From Zetaproteobacteria bacterium (lineage in GTDB: Bacteria > Pseudomonadota > Zetaproteobacteria > Mariprofundales > Mariprofundaceae): a DNA stretch of 64,000 bases. The translations under genes were made by a program, and so were the position numbers. Shown piece by piece: positions 9,170 through 18,039 of the stretch; positions within the stretch are counted from its first letter, which is position 1; every line of letters begins with the position of its first letter. Below the pieces are notes generated by a model. That model had not been told where the DNA came from. It saw only the letters and a list, made by a program, of their open reading frames with translations, and searched no databases. The DNA lies in NCBI GenBank assembly GCA_002753275.1, contig PEAA01000002.1:1-64000 (forward strand), written 5' to 3'.

Positions 9170-9555
9170 TGCGTCTATTGCATACCATGATTCGGGTGGG
9201 TGATTTGGATCGCTCCATTGATTTTTATACGAACATTTTAGGCATGAAACTGTTGCGGCGGAATGATTATCCTGCGGGTCAATTTACATTGGCATTTGTG
9301 GGCTATGGTGATGAAGAGAGCGGTTCGGTGGTGGAGTTGACCCACAATTGGGGCGTGACATCCTATGATTTAGGCGAAGGTTTTGGTCATCTCGCGATTG
9401 GAACGGATGATATTTATGGTTTGTGCCGTGCGATTGCTGCTGCAGGTGGTCGCATAATACGCGAGCCGGGGCCGATGAAACATGGCGATACAGTGATCGC
9501 TTTTGTCAAAGATCCCGATGGCTATTCGATCGAATTGATTGAACGGAAGGGTTGA
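9169..9555 (+). CDS. gloA: Glyoxalase I (lactoylglutathione lyase)
   Basis: A 128-residue VOC-fold enzyme converting the methylglyoxal-glutathione hemithioacetal to S-lactoylglutathione. All four metal ligands of the bacterial Ni-type enzyme appear: His in MRLLHTM, Glu in [10 protein letters not shown], His in GFGHLAIG and Glu in YSIELIE. Two adjacent ATG codons (9166 and 9169) are possible. I prefer 9169 because the GGAGAGGAG site then lies at optimal spacing; either overlaps the end of the mutase gene. Coupling to the mutase suggests cotranscription without a direct pathway link. Confidence 0.93.
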   Translation: MRLLHTMIRVGDLDRSIDFYTNILGMKLLRRNDYPAGQFTLAFVGYGDEESGSVVELTHNWGVTSYDLGEGFGHLAIGTDDIYGLCRAIAAAGGRIIREPGPMKHGDTVIAFVKDPDGYSIELIERKG

Positions 9556-9556
9556 G

Positions 9557-9649
9557 TTATTGATGGTGTAGCTCACGAATTTCTGAAAGTGATTGAAACG
9601 CAAAGCTAAAGATGTTTTGGATGGCTGAGAAAAATTCAGATGTGTGCAT
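9557..9649 (-). CDS. Candidate 30-residue small protein
   Basis: A short open frame, MHTSEFFSAIQNIFS to SEIRELHHQ, preceded by AAGGAG six bases before the ATG, which is unusually good for a random frame. The sequence would form an amphipathic, Phe-rich helix with a charged C-terminal end. It lies convergent to gloA with one base between the two stop codons. No family is recognised. It could be a real microprotein or a chance frame. Confidence 0.4.
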   Translation of the reverse strand: MHTSEFFSAIQNIFSFAFQSLSEIRELHHQ

Positions 9650-9762
9650 GACAGGCTCCTTGTACGCGATGGGTTGACGCATCGTCGTAAACAAATAAGC
9701 AATAGGTATGCCAAGGGTTTGCAACCCTCTTTTGGTCGATTTGTGTGTCGATGATTTTCTTG

Positions 9763-9802
9763 CTCGGCACTTTTTGCCGTGATTTTGGAAAAAAGTGCCG
9801 AG
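9763..9802. repeat. 13-bp inverted repeat upstream of the small ORF
   Basis: CTCGGCACTTTTT (9763-9775) pairs with AAAAAGTGCCGAG (9790-9802). It sits just after the stop of the minus-strand methyltransferase gene (9819), so on the minus strand it is placed as a terminator of that gene, with a T-rich lower stem and no strong trailing T run. Confidence 0.5.
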
Positions 9803-9818
9803 GATGTTTTTGCCACGG

Positions 9819-10460
9819 TTACTTTTTGCGTAGAATGGAGAAGAGGGCGATGGGAGCGCAGTCGCGCGAGCCATGAAAAATGGTGGTGTAGGCATCGATC
9901 AGCTCAAAGTGGCTGCCAAAAATCCGAGCAATATCATCGGGATGATAGCGGTTGGGAGGCCCCTCTTTGCCTGTTTCATCGATATGGAATGTTTTAAGCA
10001 GTAGCCAGCCTTGAGGGTTGGTCAGTTGATGAACTTTTTCAACATAGGTTTGCCGTGCATCCCCTGAGATGCAGTGGAAACAGCCTCGGTCAATGATGAG
10101 GTCAAAATGATCTGTGAGTGTTGATTGTAAGATGTCATCTTGTTGGCAGTGAATGGAGACTCCTTCATGGTGCGCGCGCATGGCCGCTTTTTGCATTGCA
10201 GAATGGGCGATGTCGGTCGCGGTCACACGAACGCCCCGTTTGGCAAGTGCAATCGCCTGCGAGGCTGCACCGGCGCCCAAATCCAGAGCGCTGGTAATGT
10301 TATGGCTGTAGTGTGTGAGGGCCTTTTCAACATCGGCATCAAGTGCTGCGTAAAACCAGGGCATGGTTTCGACATCATCTTCACGGTATTGCGTCTCCCA
10401 GTCGCGGGGGGCATTGGGGCCATGGGATGTTTTTTTGTCAGCGGTGGGTTGAAGTGGCAT
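9819..10460 (-). CDS. Class I SAM-dependent methyltransferase
   Basis: A 213-residue Rossmann-fold methyltransferase. The SAM motif LDLGAGAASQAIALAKRG with a following ATDIAHSAM acidic-loop motif is clear, as is IIDRGCFHCI, a post-motif region shared with the TehB and thiopurine methyltransferase group. Its substrate (a small thiol, tellurite/selenite-type metalloid or other xenobiotic) cannot be fixed. The start at 10460 has GGAG six bases upstream, whereas the ATG four codons earlier overlaps that site. It is a single gene divergent from the decarboxylase at 10642. Confidence 0.85.
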   Translation of the reverse strand: MPLQPTADKKTSHGPNAPRDWETQYREDDVETMPWFYAALDADVEKALTHYSHNITSALDLGAGAASQAIALAKRGVRVTATDIAHSAMQKAAMRAHHEGVSIHCQQDDILQSTLTDHFDLIIDRGCFHCISGDARQTYVEKVHQLTNPQGWLLLKTFHIDETGKEGPPNRYHPDDIARIFGSHFELIDAYTTIFHGSRDCAPIALFSILRKK

Positions 10461-10564
10461 GGGTTGCTCCATGATGGGTGGGATGTGTGGTCATTGTTGG
10501 CAGATCGCTTGATGAATCGTCTGATATTTTCTCTTTATTTTCAATTAAATATTTTCACTGTTGC

Positions 10565-10625
10565 TGCGCTGTTTTTGCGCACTGTTTTTTTATTGCGGTT
10601 GGGCTATTGCCTTTTGTAAATAGCC
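10565..10625 (+). promoter_or_regulatory. Leader with terminator-like hairpin before the decarboxylase gene
   Basis: TGCGC (10565-10569) and GCGCA (10577-10581) form a small hairpin followed by seven T residues (10585-10591), and a second stem GGCTATT/AATAGCC (10602-10608/10619-10625) ends 16 bases before the ATG. There is no gene upstream on this strand that would need a terminator. An attenuated leader is possible but unproven. Confidence 0.35.
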
Positions 10626-10641
10626 ATTTATAAAACGGCGT

Positions 10642-11838
10642 ATGAATCATAACACTAACCTCATTGAAGATTACTATACGCTTGAAAGTTTTGCTAGAAT
10701 TAAGAACTTTGCTGATACGCAAGCAACGCCATTTGTGGTGGTCGATAATGGTATTATTGATCAGCATTATACTGAATTGGCGGAGAGCTTTCCGTATGCC
10801 AAGGTCTATTATGCGATCAAGGCGAACCCTGCGGTTGAGATTTTAAAATTGTTGAGCAAACGCGGTGCATGCTTCGATGTTGCATCGATTTATGAGTTGG
10901 ATAAGGTGTTGTCGATAGGCGTCTCTCCTGACCGATTGAGTTATGGCAATACCATTAAGAAGCGTAAAGATATTGGTTATTTTTACCAAAAGGGCGTGCG
11001 TCTGTTTGTAACTGACTCGGAGATGGATCTTCGTCACATTGCCGCAGAAGCCCCCGGTTCAAAGGTCTATGTTCGATTGTTGACCGAAGGAAGTCATACT
11101 GCGGACTGGCCATTATCGCGTAAGTTTGGCTGTCAAACAGACATGGCGGTTGATCTGTTGGTTTTGGCGAGAGATCTTGGCTTGATCCCTTACGGTGTTT
11201 CCTTTCATGTTGGCTCGCAACAGCGTGATATTGGTGCATGGGATTCCGCAATTGATAAGGTAAAAGTGATTTTTGACTGGCTAAAAGATGAGTGTGATAT
11301 CCATTTGAAGATGATCAATATGGGGGGCGGTTTCCCTGCCAACTATATTACACGAACCAATGATTTGGCGACCTATGCCAAAGAGATTACCCATTATTTG
11401 AAGGATGATTTTGGCGATGATTTGCCAGAAATTATTTTGGAACCAGGCCGGTCGCTCTGTTCAAATGCGGGGGTGTTGGTCAGTGAAGTGGTATTGATTT
11501 CTCGTAAATCGAACACATCGTTGCATCGTTGGATCTATACTGATGTTGGTAAATTTTCAGGATTAATTGAGACGATGGATGAGTCCATTAAATATCCGAT
11601 TTATACTGAAAAGGGTGGTGAGCAGGAAGAGTGTGTGCTTGCGGGACCCAGTTGTGATAGTGCCGATATTATGTATGAAAACCATAAATATGAGTTGCCG
11701 CTTTCGTTAGATGTTGGCGATCGTATGTATTGGTTTTCGACAGGTGCATATACGACCTCGTACAGCTCCATTGAATTTAACGGCTTCCCTCCATTGATGC
11801 AGTTGATGATTGGGCCAGAGACCAGCAACCCTTATTGA
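10642..11838 (+). CDS. Ornithine/lysine decarboxylase, group IV PLP enzyme
   Basis: A 398-residue pyridoxal-phosphate decarboxylase of the alanine-racemase fold, expected to make putrescine (or cadaverine) from ornithine (or lysine). The PLP lysine lies in YYAIKANP (about residue 60), HVGSQ and GGGFPANY bind the cofactor phosphate region, EPGRSL is present, and the catalytic cysteine is in GPSCDSAD near the C-terminus. The length matches bacterial and eukaryotic ODC of this type rather than the large E. coli SpeC. The N-terminus fits the ATG at 10642, although no strong ribosome binding site is visible. It stands alone; the upstream region contains hairpins that might regulate it. Confidence 0.92.
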   Translation: MNHNTNLIEDYYTLESFARIKNFADTQATPFVVVDNGIIDQHYTELAESFPYAKVYYAIKANPAVEILKLLSKRGACFDVASIYELDKVLSIGVSPDRLSYGNTIKKRKDIGYFYQKGVRLFVTDSEMDLRHIAAEAPGSKVYVRLLTEGSHTADWPLSRKFGCQTDMAVDLLVLARDLGLIPYGVSFHVGSQQRDIGAWDSAIDKVKVIFDWLKDECDIHLKMINMGGGFPANYITRTNDLATYAKEITHYLKDDFGDDLPEIILEPGRSLCSNAGVLVSEVVLISRKSNTSLHRWIYTDVGKFSGLIETMDESIKYPIYTEKGGEQEECVLAGPSCDSADIMYENHKYELPLSLDVGDRMYWFSTGAYTTSYSSIEFNGFPPLMQLMIGPETSNPY

Positions 11839-12088
11839 TTAAAGTATGCAATTCCGGTGGGTTGCGGCGGAGGTGTCGATGTCTCTCCGCAGAGCGCAAG
11901 ATATTGAAGCGAAACGCTGTGATATTGCAGATTTAAGGTCGTTCAAGCTTTTTTAACGCACTTCACTTTTTCAAGTGATAGGGTCAGCTATTTCAATACG
12001 GCTATACCTTGGTATCAACGGGCTATTTTTTGCATGTGAATTTTTTGAATAGGCGGCTACACTTGGCGTTTATCAAAAGAGAGGTGTT
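11839..12088. other. Non-coding gap with several hairpins between decarboxylase gene and bioB
   Basis: No gene is seen in these 250 bases. There is a two-part stem (TTGCG/CGCAA outside CGGAG/CTCCG, 11862-11899), a TCACTT/AAGTGA hairpin near 11964-11979 and an ATACC-TT-GGTAT palindrome at 12004-12015. None has a clear T tract. The last could be a binding site for a bioB regulator, but it does not match the E. coli BirA operator. Confidence 0.4.
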
Positions 12089-13063
12089 ATGCGCTACGAC
12101 TGGACCATTGATGAGATAGAGAGCCTGTTTAACTTGCCCTTTAATGATCTGCTTTTTCGGGCGCAGCAAGCGCATCGGCTACATTTTGATGCGAATCAAG
12201 TTCAGCTCTCGACGCTTCTTTCGATCAAAACGGGGGGATGCCCTGAAGATTGTAAATATTGTCCGCAAAGTTCGCGTTATGAGACCGAAGTTGAATCCGA
12301 GCTGCTGATGGCCAAGGAGAAGGTCATCACCGCAGCCAAAGCGGCGCAGGAGCAAGGGGCAACCCGTTTTTGTATGGGGGCTGCCTGGCGCGAACCAAAA
12401 GGGCGTGCCTTTGAGATGGTTCTTGAAATGATCCAAGATGTGCGCGCGATGGGGATGGAGACTTGTGCGACCCTTGGCATGCTTACCGATGAACAAGCGG
12501 CCAAGTTGAAATCGGCGGGTCTTGACTATTATAACCATAATTTGGATACCGATCCCGAGTATTATAAAGAAATTATCTCTACCCGTACTTATGAAGAGCG
12601 TCTGGATACATTAAAGTCGGTGCGTGCGCATGGAATGAGTGTTTGCTGTGGTGGAATTGTTGGCATGGGCGAGAGTCGCCGGCATCGTGCAGGCTTGGTC
12701 GCACAATTGAACCACATGAATCCACACCCTGAATCGGTGCCGATCAATATGCTGGTGAAGATTGAAGGAACGCCGATGCAGGCGTTGGAAGATTTAGATC
12801 CGTTAGAATTTGTTCGCACCATTGCAGTGGCTCGTATTACCATGCCCTCTTCTTATGTGCGTCTTTCGGCGGGCCGTGAAGCGATGTCGGATGAGATGCA
12901 GGCGTTATGTTTTCTTGCTGGAGCCAACTCTGTTTTTTATGGTGAAAAGTTGCTTACCGCTGACAATAGCGATGCCGAGCGCGATCAGGCGCTGTTTGCC
13001 CGCTTGGGATTGCAGGCGGAGCAGGCCAATACGCCATCTTCCCGGCGCATTGTGAATGGTTAA
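12089..13063 (+). CDS. bioB: Biotin synthase
   Basis: A radical-SAM enzyme inserting sulfur into dethiobiotin. The 324-residue sequence has [16 protein letters not shown], containing the CxxxCxxC [4Fe-4S] ligands, [17 protein letters not shown] and a C-terminal arginine-bearing YVRLSAGRE that helps bind the [2Fe-2S] cluster. It is slightly shorter than the E. coli enzyme (346) at the C-terminus, which is common. GAGAGG lies 5 bases before the ATG. No other biotin genes are nearby, so it is a stand-alone locus. The Dabb-domain gene follows after 21 bases. Confidence 0.97.
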   Translation: MRYDWTIDEIESLFNLPFNDLLFRAQQAHRLHFDANQVQLSTLLSIKTGGCPEDCKYCPQSSRYETEVESELLMAKEKVITAAKAAQEQGATRFCMGAAWREPKGRAFEMVLEMIQDVRAMGMETCATLGMLTDEQAAKLKSAGLDYYNHNLDTDPEYYKEIISTRTYEERLDTLKSVRAHGMSVCCGGIVGMGESRRHRAGLVAQLNHMNPHPESVPINMLVKIEGTPMQALEDLDPLEFVRTIAVARITMPSSYVRLSAGREAMSDEMQALCFLAGANSVFYGEKLLTADNSDAERDQALFARLGLQAEQANTPSSRRIVNG

Positions 13064-13084
13064 AAGTGATATGGGTGATAAATA

Positions 13085-13387
13085 ATGGTAAAACATATTG
13101 TCATGTGGCGTTTGAAATCGCCGCAAAATAGTCAAGTGGATGGGCTTGCAATTAAGCAGGCTTTGGAGTCACTTCGAGGTAAAGTTCCATCGCTTCTTTC
13201 CGTAGAAGTCGGGCTGCATGCGGGGCCAGATAACTTTGCGACAGGTGCAGCGGATGTGGTGCTATACTCTGAGTTTGTCGATATGGATGGATTGGCTGCT
13301 TATCAATCACATCCCGAACATTTGGCTGTGATTCCAGTTGTGCGTGCGCTCTGTGTTGAGCGACGCGTTGTCGATTACGAGATCTAG
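13085..13387 (+). CDS. Dabb-domain (stress-responsive A/B barrel) protein
   Basis: A 100-residue dimeric alpha-beta barrel protein recognised from the N-terminal MVKHIVMWRL and the YQSHPEHLAV segment typical of the Dabb family. Bacterial members are mostly uncharacterised; some relatives act as small enzymes or in stress responses. It lies 21 bases after bioB and 11 bases before dapA, so it is likely part of a bioB-dabb-dapA transcript. No pathway link is evident. Confidence 0.85.
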   Translation: MVKHIVMWRLKSPQNSQVDGLAIKQALESLRGKVPSLLSVEVGLHAGPDNFATGAADVVLYSEFVDMDGLAAYQSHPEHLAVIPVVRALCVERRVVDYEI

Positions 13388-13398
13388 TGGGGTTTTAG

Positions 13399-14325
13399 AT
13401 GTTTCATGGGACAATGACGGCGTTGGTGACGCCATTTGTAGCGGGTGCTTTTGATGAAGAGGCTTTTCGTATGCATATTGAGCGGCAAATTCTTGCAGGG
13501 GTGCAAGGGATTGTGCCGGCAGGAACGACGGGTGAAGCCGCGACCCTCTCTTTTGCTGAACATAAACGGGTCATTGAGGTTGCTGTAGATCAGGCGCAAG
13601 GTCGTGTTGCTGTGATTGCAGGCACAGGAAGTAATAACACGCAAGAGTCCATTGAATTGACACAAGCGGCAAAAGATTTGGGTGCAGATGCTGCGCTTTT
13701 AATTTCACCCTACTACAATAAACCGTCACAAGAAGGGATTTACCAGCATTATAAAGCCGTGGCAGATGCAGTAAGTTTTCCACAGATTTTATATAATGTT
13801 CCTGGCCGTACAAATTCTAATCTGTCTCCAGAGACCGTGGCCCGTTTGGCCAAGGTTGACAATATTGTAGCAATTAAAGATGCCACTGCAGATATGGAGC
13901 AGTTGACGCTAACCATGGCACTTTGTGATGATCAGCTGGTATTTCTCTCAGGTGATGATGCCACTGTGCTTCCTTTTATGGCGATTGGAGGGATGGGCGT
14001 GATCTCGGTGGTCTCGAATCTTGTCCCTCGTTCAATGGTTGAATTGACCACCAGTATGCGTAACTATCAGGTGGAAATTGCACGGGATCTGCACTTTTCA
14101 CTTAAAGACCTCAATGCGATCATGTTTGTTGAGAGTAACCCTGTTCCGGTGAAAGCGGCCTGTGCCATGCTGGGCTGGATGCGTAATGAATTAAGGTTAC
14201 CCCTTGTACCTTTGGCTCCCCAATACGAACAACCTCTGCGGCAGGCTTTGATCGATTTTGATTCGGGGTTTGATTTTTTAGTGTTGAATGATGATGTGGA
14301 TATTGATTCGTTTGCAAAGGAATAA
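13399..14325 (+). CDS. dapA: 4-hydroxy-tetrahydrodipicolinate synthase
   Basis: The first committed enzyme of lysine and diaminopimelate synthesis, condensing pyruvate with aspartate semialdehyde. The TIM-barrel sequence shows GTTGEAATLS (active-site threonines), YNVPGRTN (proton-relay tyrosine) and VAIKDAT (Schiff-base lysine). It has 308 residues against about 292 in E. coli; the extra length is a C-terminal acidic tail (LVLNDDVDIDSFAKE) that seems specific to this protein. Only a weak GGGG precedes the start. Confidence 0.95.
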   Translation: MFHGTMTALVTPFVAGAFDEEAFRMHIERQILAGVQGIVPAGTTGEAATLSFAEHKRVIEVAVDQAQGRVAVIAGTGSNNTQESIELTQAAKDLGADAALLISPYYNKPSQEGIYQHYKAVADAVSFPQILYNVPGRTNSNLSPETVARLAKVDNIVAIKDATADMEQLTLTMALCDDQLVFLSGDDATVLPFMAIGGMGVISVVSNLVPRSMVELTTSMRNYQVEIARDLHFSLKDLNAIMFVESNPVPVKAACAMLGWMRNELRLPLVPLAPQYEQPLRQALIDFDSGFDFLVLNDDVDIDSFAKE

Positions 14326-14402
14326 TTTTTTTAGCTTCGACAGATTTTTCTGTGATGGCTTCGATGCAAAGGTGCGGGCGTTAATATATTGGAGCGTGCG
14401 CA

Positions 14403-15533
14403 ATGTATGAAAATAGAGATGAATCCCATTATTTTTTAGCTACGACATATCCTGGACTTGAGCATGTTGCGGCGAAAGAGTTACCGACATTGGGGGCGGT
14501 TATTTTAGGTGTCAGTTCGCGCGGAGTGCGATTCCAGGCAACTGTTGAGGTGCTTTATCGCATCCATCTCTACTCGAGGACTATTAGTCGGGTTTGGCAT
14601 TCGATTGATCGCTTTACGGTGGCGATCTATTCACAGTTGGAGCGTAAGATTCTTGAGCAGCCTTGGGCGCAGTTTCTTTATCGACAACAGGAAATCAAAG
14701 TCGAAATCAATAGTGATCATTCGATTTTAGAAGCAACTAAAAGTTTGGAACAAAAAATTATTCAGACGATTCGTCGTAAAGTTAAACTTCCCTCATCTGA
14801 GTGCGACTTGCCTGCACAGACTATTCTTCTCGATATTCGAAGTAACCGTTGTGATATTTTACTCGATACTTCGGGGGTTTCGTTGGAGATTCGTGATTAC
14901 CAACCGGAATTGCCAAAAGCAACGGCCAATCATCCGACATTGGCAGCCAGTCTGCTGTATTGGATGGCATGGAAACCTTATGAGCCGTTGGTCATTCCGA
15001 TGTGTAGCTCAGGAATTATTGCTATTGAGGCAGTGAAGTTGGCACATCAACACGGGCATGTGCGTGATTTCGCCTTTCAACATTGGCCTGCGTACGACCA
15101 TGAACATTTTGAATTGATGGCCAAGGATCGTAAGCAACAGCTACCGTTGACTATTGATGCATGGGATAACCGAGCGCTGGCCTTTTCTAGGACGCAGCGC
15201 AATGTACAAGATGCTGGTGTTGCCGATGAGGTGAATGTGCAACAGGCAGTGTTGGTGCGTACGGCGGAAGCAGGTGTGCGTAAGTTATTGGTTTGCAACT
15301 TTGTTGAAGTGGTGAGTTCCGAAGAGACAACCCGTTTTTATGGGAAGGTTGGCGAGCTTTTTCGGCGAAAATATGCGGATTTTAAAGCCGTGATTGTGAT
15401 TCCAGACTCATTGGCGATGGAGGCATTGCGTCTCCCTGTGATTCGTAGTTTTGTAGCGGGGCGTGGGATTCAAGCGGTGACCGTTGCAGAGGTGGATCTT
15501 TCGCCGCAAGAGCCCGATCTTTATGAGGATTAA
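14403..15533 (+). CDS. THUMP/RlmL-like methyltransferase homologue with degenerate active site
   Basis: A 376-residue protein with the architecture of 23S rRNA guanine-N2 methyltransferases: an N-terminal ferredoxin-like/THUMP RNA-binding region (about 10-165) and a Rossmann methyltransferase domain (about 170-360). The family SAM motif DPMCGSGT is here IPMCSSGI (198-205), and the catalytic NPPYGER is replaced by NFVEVVSS starting at N299. The following FYGKVGELFRRKYADFKAVIV aligns well with the family, so the change is local and not a frameshift. It may be a pseudoenzyme or an RNA-binding protein. GGAG is 8 bases before the ATG. The 3' end overlaps the convergent phrB by 4 bases. Confidence 0.75.
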   Translation: MYENRDESHYFLATTYPGLEHVAAKELPTLGAVILGVSSRGVRFQATVEVLYRIHLYSRTISRVWHSIDRFTVAIYSQLERKILEQPWAQFLYRQQEIKVEINSDHSILEATKSLEQKIIQTIRRKVKLPSSECDLPAQTILLDIRSNRCDILLDTSGVSLEIRDYQPELPKATANHPTLAASLLYWMAWKPYEPLVIPMCSSGIIAIEAVKLAHQHGHVRDFAFQHWPAYDHEHFELMAKDRKQQLPLTIDAWDNRALAFSRTQRNVQDAGVADEVNVQQAVLVRTAEAGVRKLLVCNFVEVVSSEETTRFYGKVGELFRRKYADFKAVIVIPDSLAMEALRLPVIRSFVAGRGIQAVTVAEVDLSPQEPDLYED

Positions 15534-16945
15534 GGGTTCTGTTGGGTTGTCGCCTCTCGGTAGCATGTTTGAGCCACTTTCGCTTCAATGGCGTGATCAA
15601 CAATAGGCAGAGGGTGAAGATTGGCATCGCCAAGGGTGTGCCATTGATGAATGGTTTTTACCCAACATCTTTTTAAATGGGGAAGCCATCGTTTGATGTA
15701 GAGGGTTTCGGGATCAAAGCGCTCTTGTTGTCGCCAAGGGTTGAAGATTCTAAACCACGGCTGTGCATCACATCCCGTTGAGGCGGCCCATTGCCAATTG
15801 CCATTGTTGAGGGCAGGATCGTAGTCAAGCAGATGGCGTGCAAACCAGCCTTCTCCTAGCCGCCAATCAATATGCAGATCTTTGACCAAAAACGATGCAG
15901 TAATCATTCGCACACGGTTATGCATGTAGCCAGTTTGCAGTAATTCACGCATCCCTGCATCGACAATAGGAAATCCTGTATTTCCTGAACACCAAGCCGC
16001 AAAGTGCGCTTGATGATTGCGCCATGTTAATGATTCAAATTGAGGCAGATAGCAGTGGCCAAATACCGATGGATGATGAAATGCAATATGGGTGAAGAAA
16101 TCCCGCCAATAGAGTTGCCGAATGAGCGGGTGTTCTGGCCCCAACATGGATGCAACCGCCTGATACACTTCGCGCACAGAGAGAGTGCCAAATTTAAGGT
16201 GAACGGAGAGTTTACTGCTGGCATCGAGGGAAGGTATATCGCGATCGAGTGCATAGTTTGCCAACGCATCGATGTGAGCTAACGCTGTGAGCGCCCCTGA
16301 TCGTCCGGGTGTGGTTTGGGGCGGTGTGGTTGCGTGCTTAAGTATCATTTGCGTAATCGTTTGCGCATGTGTTTGCCATTCTGTTTCTGACATGGGATGA
16401 ATGTTGCTCAACGGTACCGTTTGAGGTGGTGATACAGGGATGGTCAATGCCAGTTTATAAAACGCACTAAACACTTGGTAGGGTTGCTGTTGCTTGTTTC
16501 TAATTGTTGTGGGCGGGTTGAGCAGCGCATCATCATACCAATAGATGGGCGTGTCGTATGATAAGCCCACTGCTTGAATGGCTTGATCGCGTTGGCGTGA
16601 GAATGGCGTGTAGTCACGGTTGAGATAGATGGCATCCACACTTTGTGTTTGTAAAAGTATCTCGATCACTTCAGAGGGAGCACCGGTGTAGATGTTGAGA
16701 CCGCTTTGGTGGAATTGCCGCAATTGTTCATGGAGAGCTTGTAAGGTGTGCAGCATCCAGGCGAAGGCTGGCAGGCTCTGGTAAGGGTGTGGTTCAATTT
16801 GTTTGGGGTCAAAAATAAAGGCGAGGCTTACAGTATTGCTCTTGGCACATGCTTCAATGAGCGCAGTTTGATCCTCTAAGCGAAGATCGCGGCGGAAAAT
16901 CAACAGGGCATGTTGATGGTGTGTCACAAGGCGATCGATTACCAA
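15530..16945 (-). CDS. phrB: Deoxyribodipyrimidine photolyase
   Basis: A 471-residue class I photolyase/cryptochrome (E. coli PhrB 472) that repairs pyrimidine dimers using blue light. The N-terminal antenna domain begins LLIFRRDLRLEDQTAL, and the FAD domain contains QLYWRDFF, TGFPIVDAGMRELLQTGYMHNRVRMI, DLHIDWRLGEGWFARHLLDYDPALNNGNWQW and IFNPWRQ. These are the flavin, DNA-lesion and electron-transfer tryptophan motifs. Its first codons overlap the hemH end by 7 bases, so it is translated from the hemH transcript. The source organism or its ancestor is exposed to light. Confidence 0.95.
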   Translation of the reverse strand: MVIDRLVTHHQHALLIFRRDLRLEDQTALIEACAKSNTVSLAFIFDPKQIEPHPYQSLPAFAWMLHTLQALHEQLRQFHQSGLNIYTGAPSEVIEILLQTQSVDAIYLNRDYTPFSRQRDQAIQAVGLSYDTPIYWYDDALLNPPTTIRNKQQQPYQVFSAFYKLALTIPVSPPQTVPLSNIHPMSETEWQTHAQTITQMILKHATTPPQTTPGRSGALTALAHIDALANYALDRDIPSLDASSKLSVHLKFGTLSVREVYQAVASMLGPEHPLIRQLYWRDFFTHIAFHHPSVFGHCYLPQFESLTWRNHQAHFAAWCSGNTGFPIVDAGMRELLQTGYMHNRVRMITASFLVKDLHIDWRLGEGWFARHLLDYDPALNNGNWQWAASTGCDAQPWFRIFNPWRQQERFDPETLYIKRWLPHLKRCWVKTIHQWHTLGDANLHPLPIVDHAIEAKVAQTCYREATTQQNP

Positions 16946-17976
16946 CCTTCAATATGTCTCTGGCATATTGAGGCGAGGGCATCAATATGCGCAGGTTCTG
17001 CATTGAGCGCGGGGATGTAGGTGAGCATTTCACCGCCAGCCTCCATAAAATAGCCACGGTTTTCTACGGCGATCTCCTCTAAAGTCTCCAAGCAGTCTGC
17101 GGAAAAGCCGGGGCAGATCACATCGACGCGGCGAATGCCCGCAGCCCCCCACGCTTTTAAGGTTGCATCGGTGTAGGGCTTAACCCACTCCTCGCGCCCA
17201 AAGCGGGATTGAAAGGAGACATCCCATGCATCATCCGCCAGGTTTAATGCCTCGGCGAGAAGCCTGGCGCTCTTGCGGCAGAGGCATGGATAAGGGTCCC
17301 CTTGATCAAAGTAGCGCTGTGGAATGCCGTGGAAAGAGATCAGCAGTCGTTGAGGTTTTCCGTGTTTTCTCCAGTGATTCTCAACGCTTATGCGTAGTGC
17401 TTCGATATAGGTGATATGGTCATGATAACTGTTCACGGTACGAACTTCCGGCACCCAGCGCCATGTTTTAAGTGTGTCAAAAACAGCATCAAAGGTTGAA
17501 GCTGTTGTGGCGGCTGCATATTGAGGATAAAGGGGCAGTACGAGAATTTTACCGCACCCCTGTTCGCGTAGCGATTGTAGCCCTTTTTCGATCGATGGAT
17601 TGCCATAGCGCATGGCAAGTTCAACCACGACCGTATCGGGATGAGTGTGTTGGAAGTGCTTGGAAAGAGCCGTATGTTGATTTTTTGAATGAACCAACAG
17701 TGGAGAGCCACCGTCGCTCCACACCTCTTGATACGCTTTGGCGGAGCGGGCAGGGCGAATGTTTAAGATGATGCCATTGAGAATCAGCCACCACAGTGCT
17801 CGATTCATCTCAACGACGCGTGGATCGGAGAGAAACTCTTTTAAATAACGCTTCAAGGCGATCTTGGTTGGGGCATCGGGTGTGCCAAGATTGGTGATGA
17901 GAATACCGATCTTGTTGCGCTGAGCCTTGGTTGCGTGCATGGCAATTTCGGTGGCAGATTGTGGTGGTCGAGTCAT
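16939..17976 (-). CDS. hemH: Ferrochelatase
   Basis: Inserts Fe2+ into protoporphyrin IX, the last step of protoheme synthesis, at the cytoplasmic face of the membrane. The 345-residue product shows the N-terminal GILITNLGTPDAP, the metal-site SFHGIPQRYFDQGDPY and the C-terminal CPGFSADCLETLEEI. The ATG at 17976 is preceded by AGGGA at about 7 bases; a TTG six codons upstream lacks a site. Heme would serve the c-type cytochromes implied by resB/ccsA and the diheme protein at 45837. It lies downstream of a chemoreceptor on the same strand with no visible terminator between them. Confidence 0.95.
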   Translation of the reverse strand: MTRPPQSATEIAMHATKAQRNKIGILITNLGTPDAPTKIALKRYLKEFLSDPRVVEMNRALWWLILNGIILNIRPARSAKAYQEVWSDGGSPLLVHSKNQHTALSKHFQHTHPDTVVVELAMRYGNPSIEKGLQSLREQGCGKILVLPLYPQYAAATTASTFDAVFDTLKTWRWVPEVRTVNSYHDHITYIEALRISVENHWRKHGKPQRLLISFHGIPQRYFDQGDPYPCLCRKSARLLAEALNLADDAWDVSFQSRFGREEWVKPYTDATLKAWGAAGIRRVDVICPGFSADCLETLEEIAVENRGYFMEAGGEMLTYIPALNAEPAHIDALASICQRHIEGW

Positions 17977-18039
17977 CTTTGTCCCTTTATTCAATCAGTT
18001 TTCATAGTCGTACACGATCCTGAAATATATCATGGTGGT

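Noticed and set aside
10140-10619. 159-codon plus-strand frame over the methyltransferase
   Set aside because: It is antisense to a well-supported SAM methyltransferase and has no recognisable domain.
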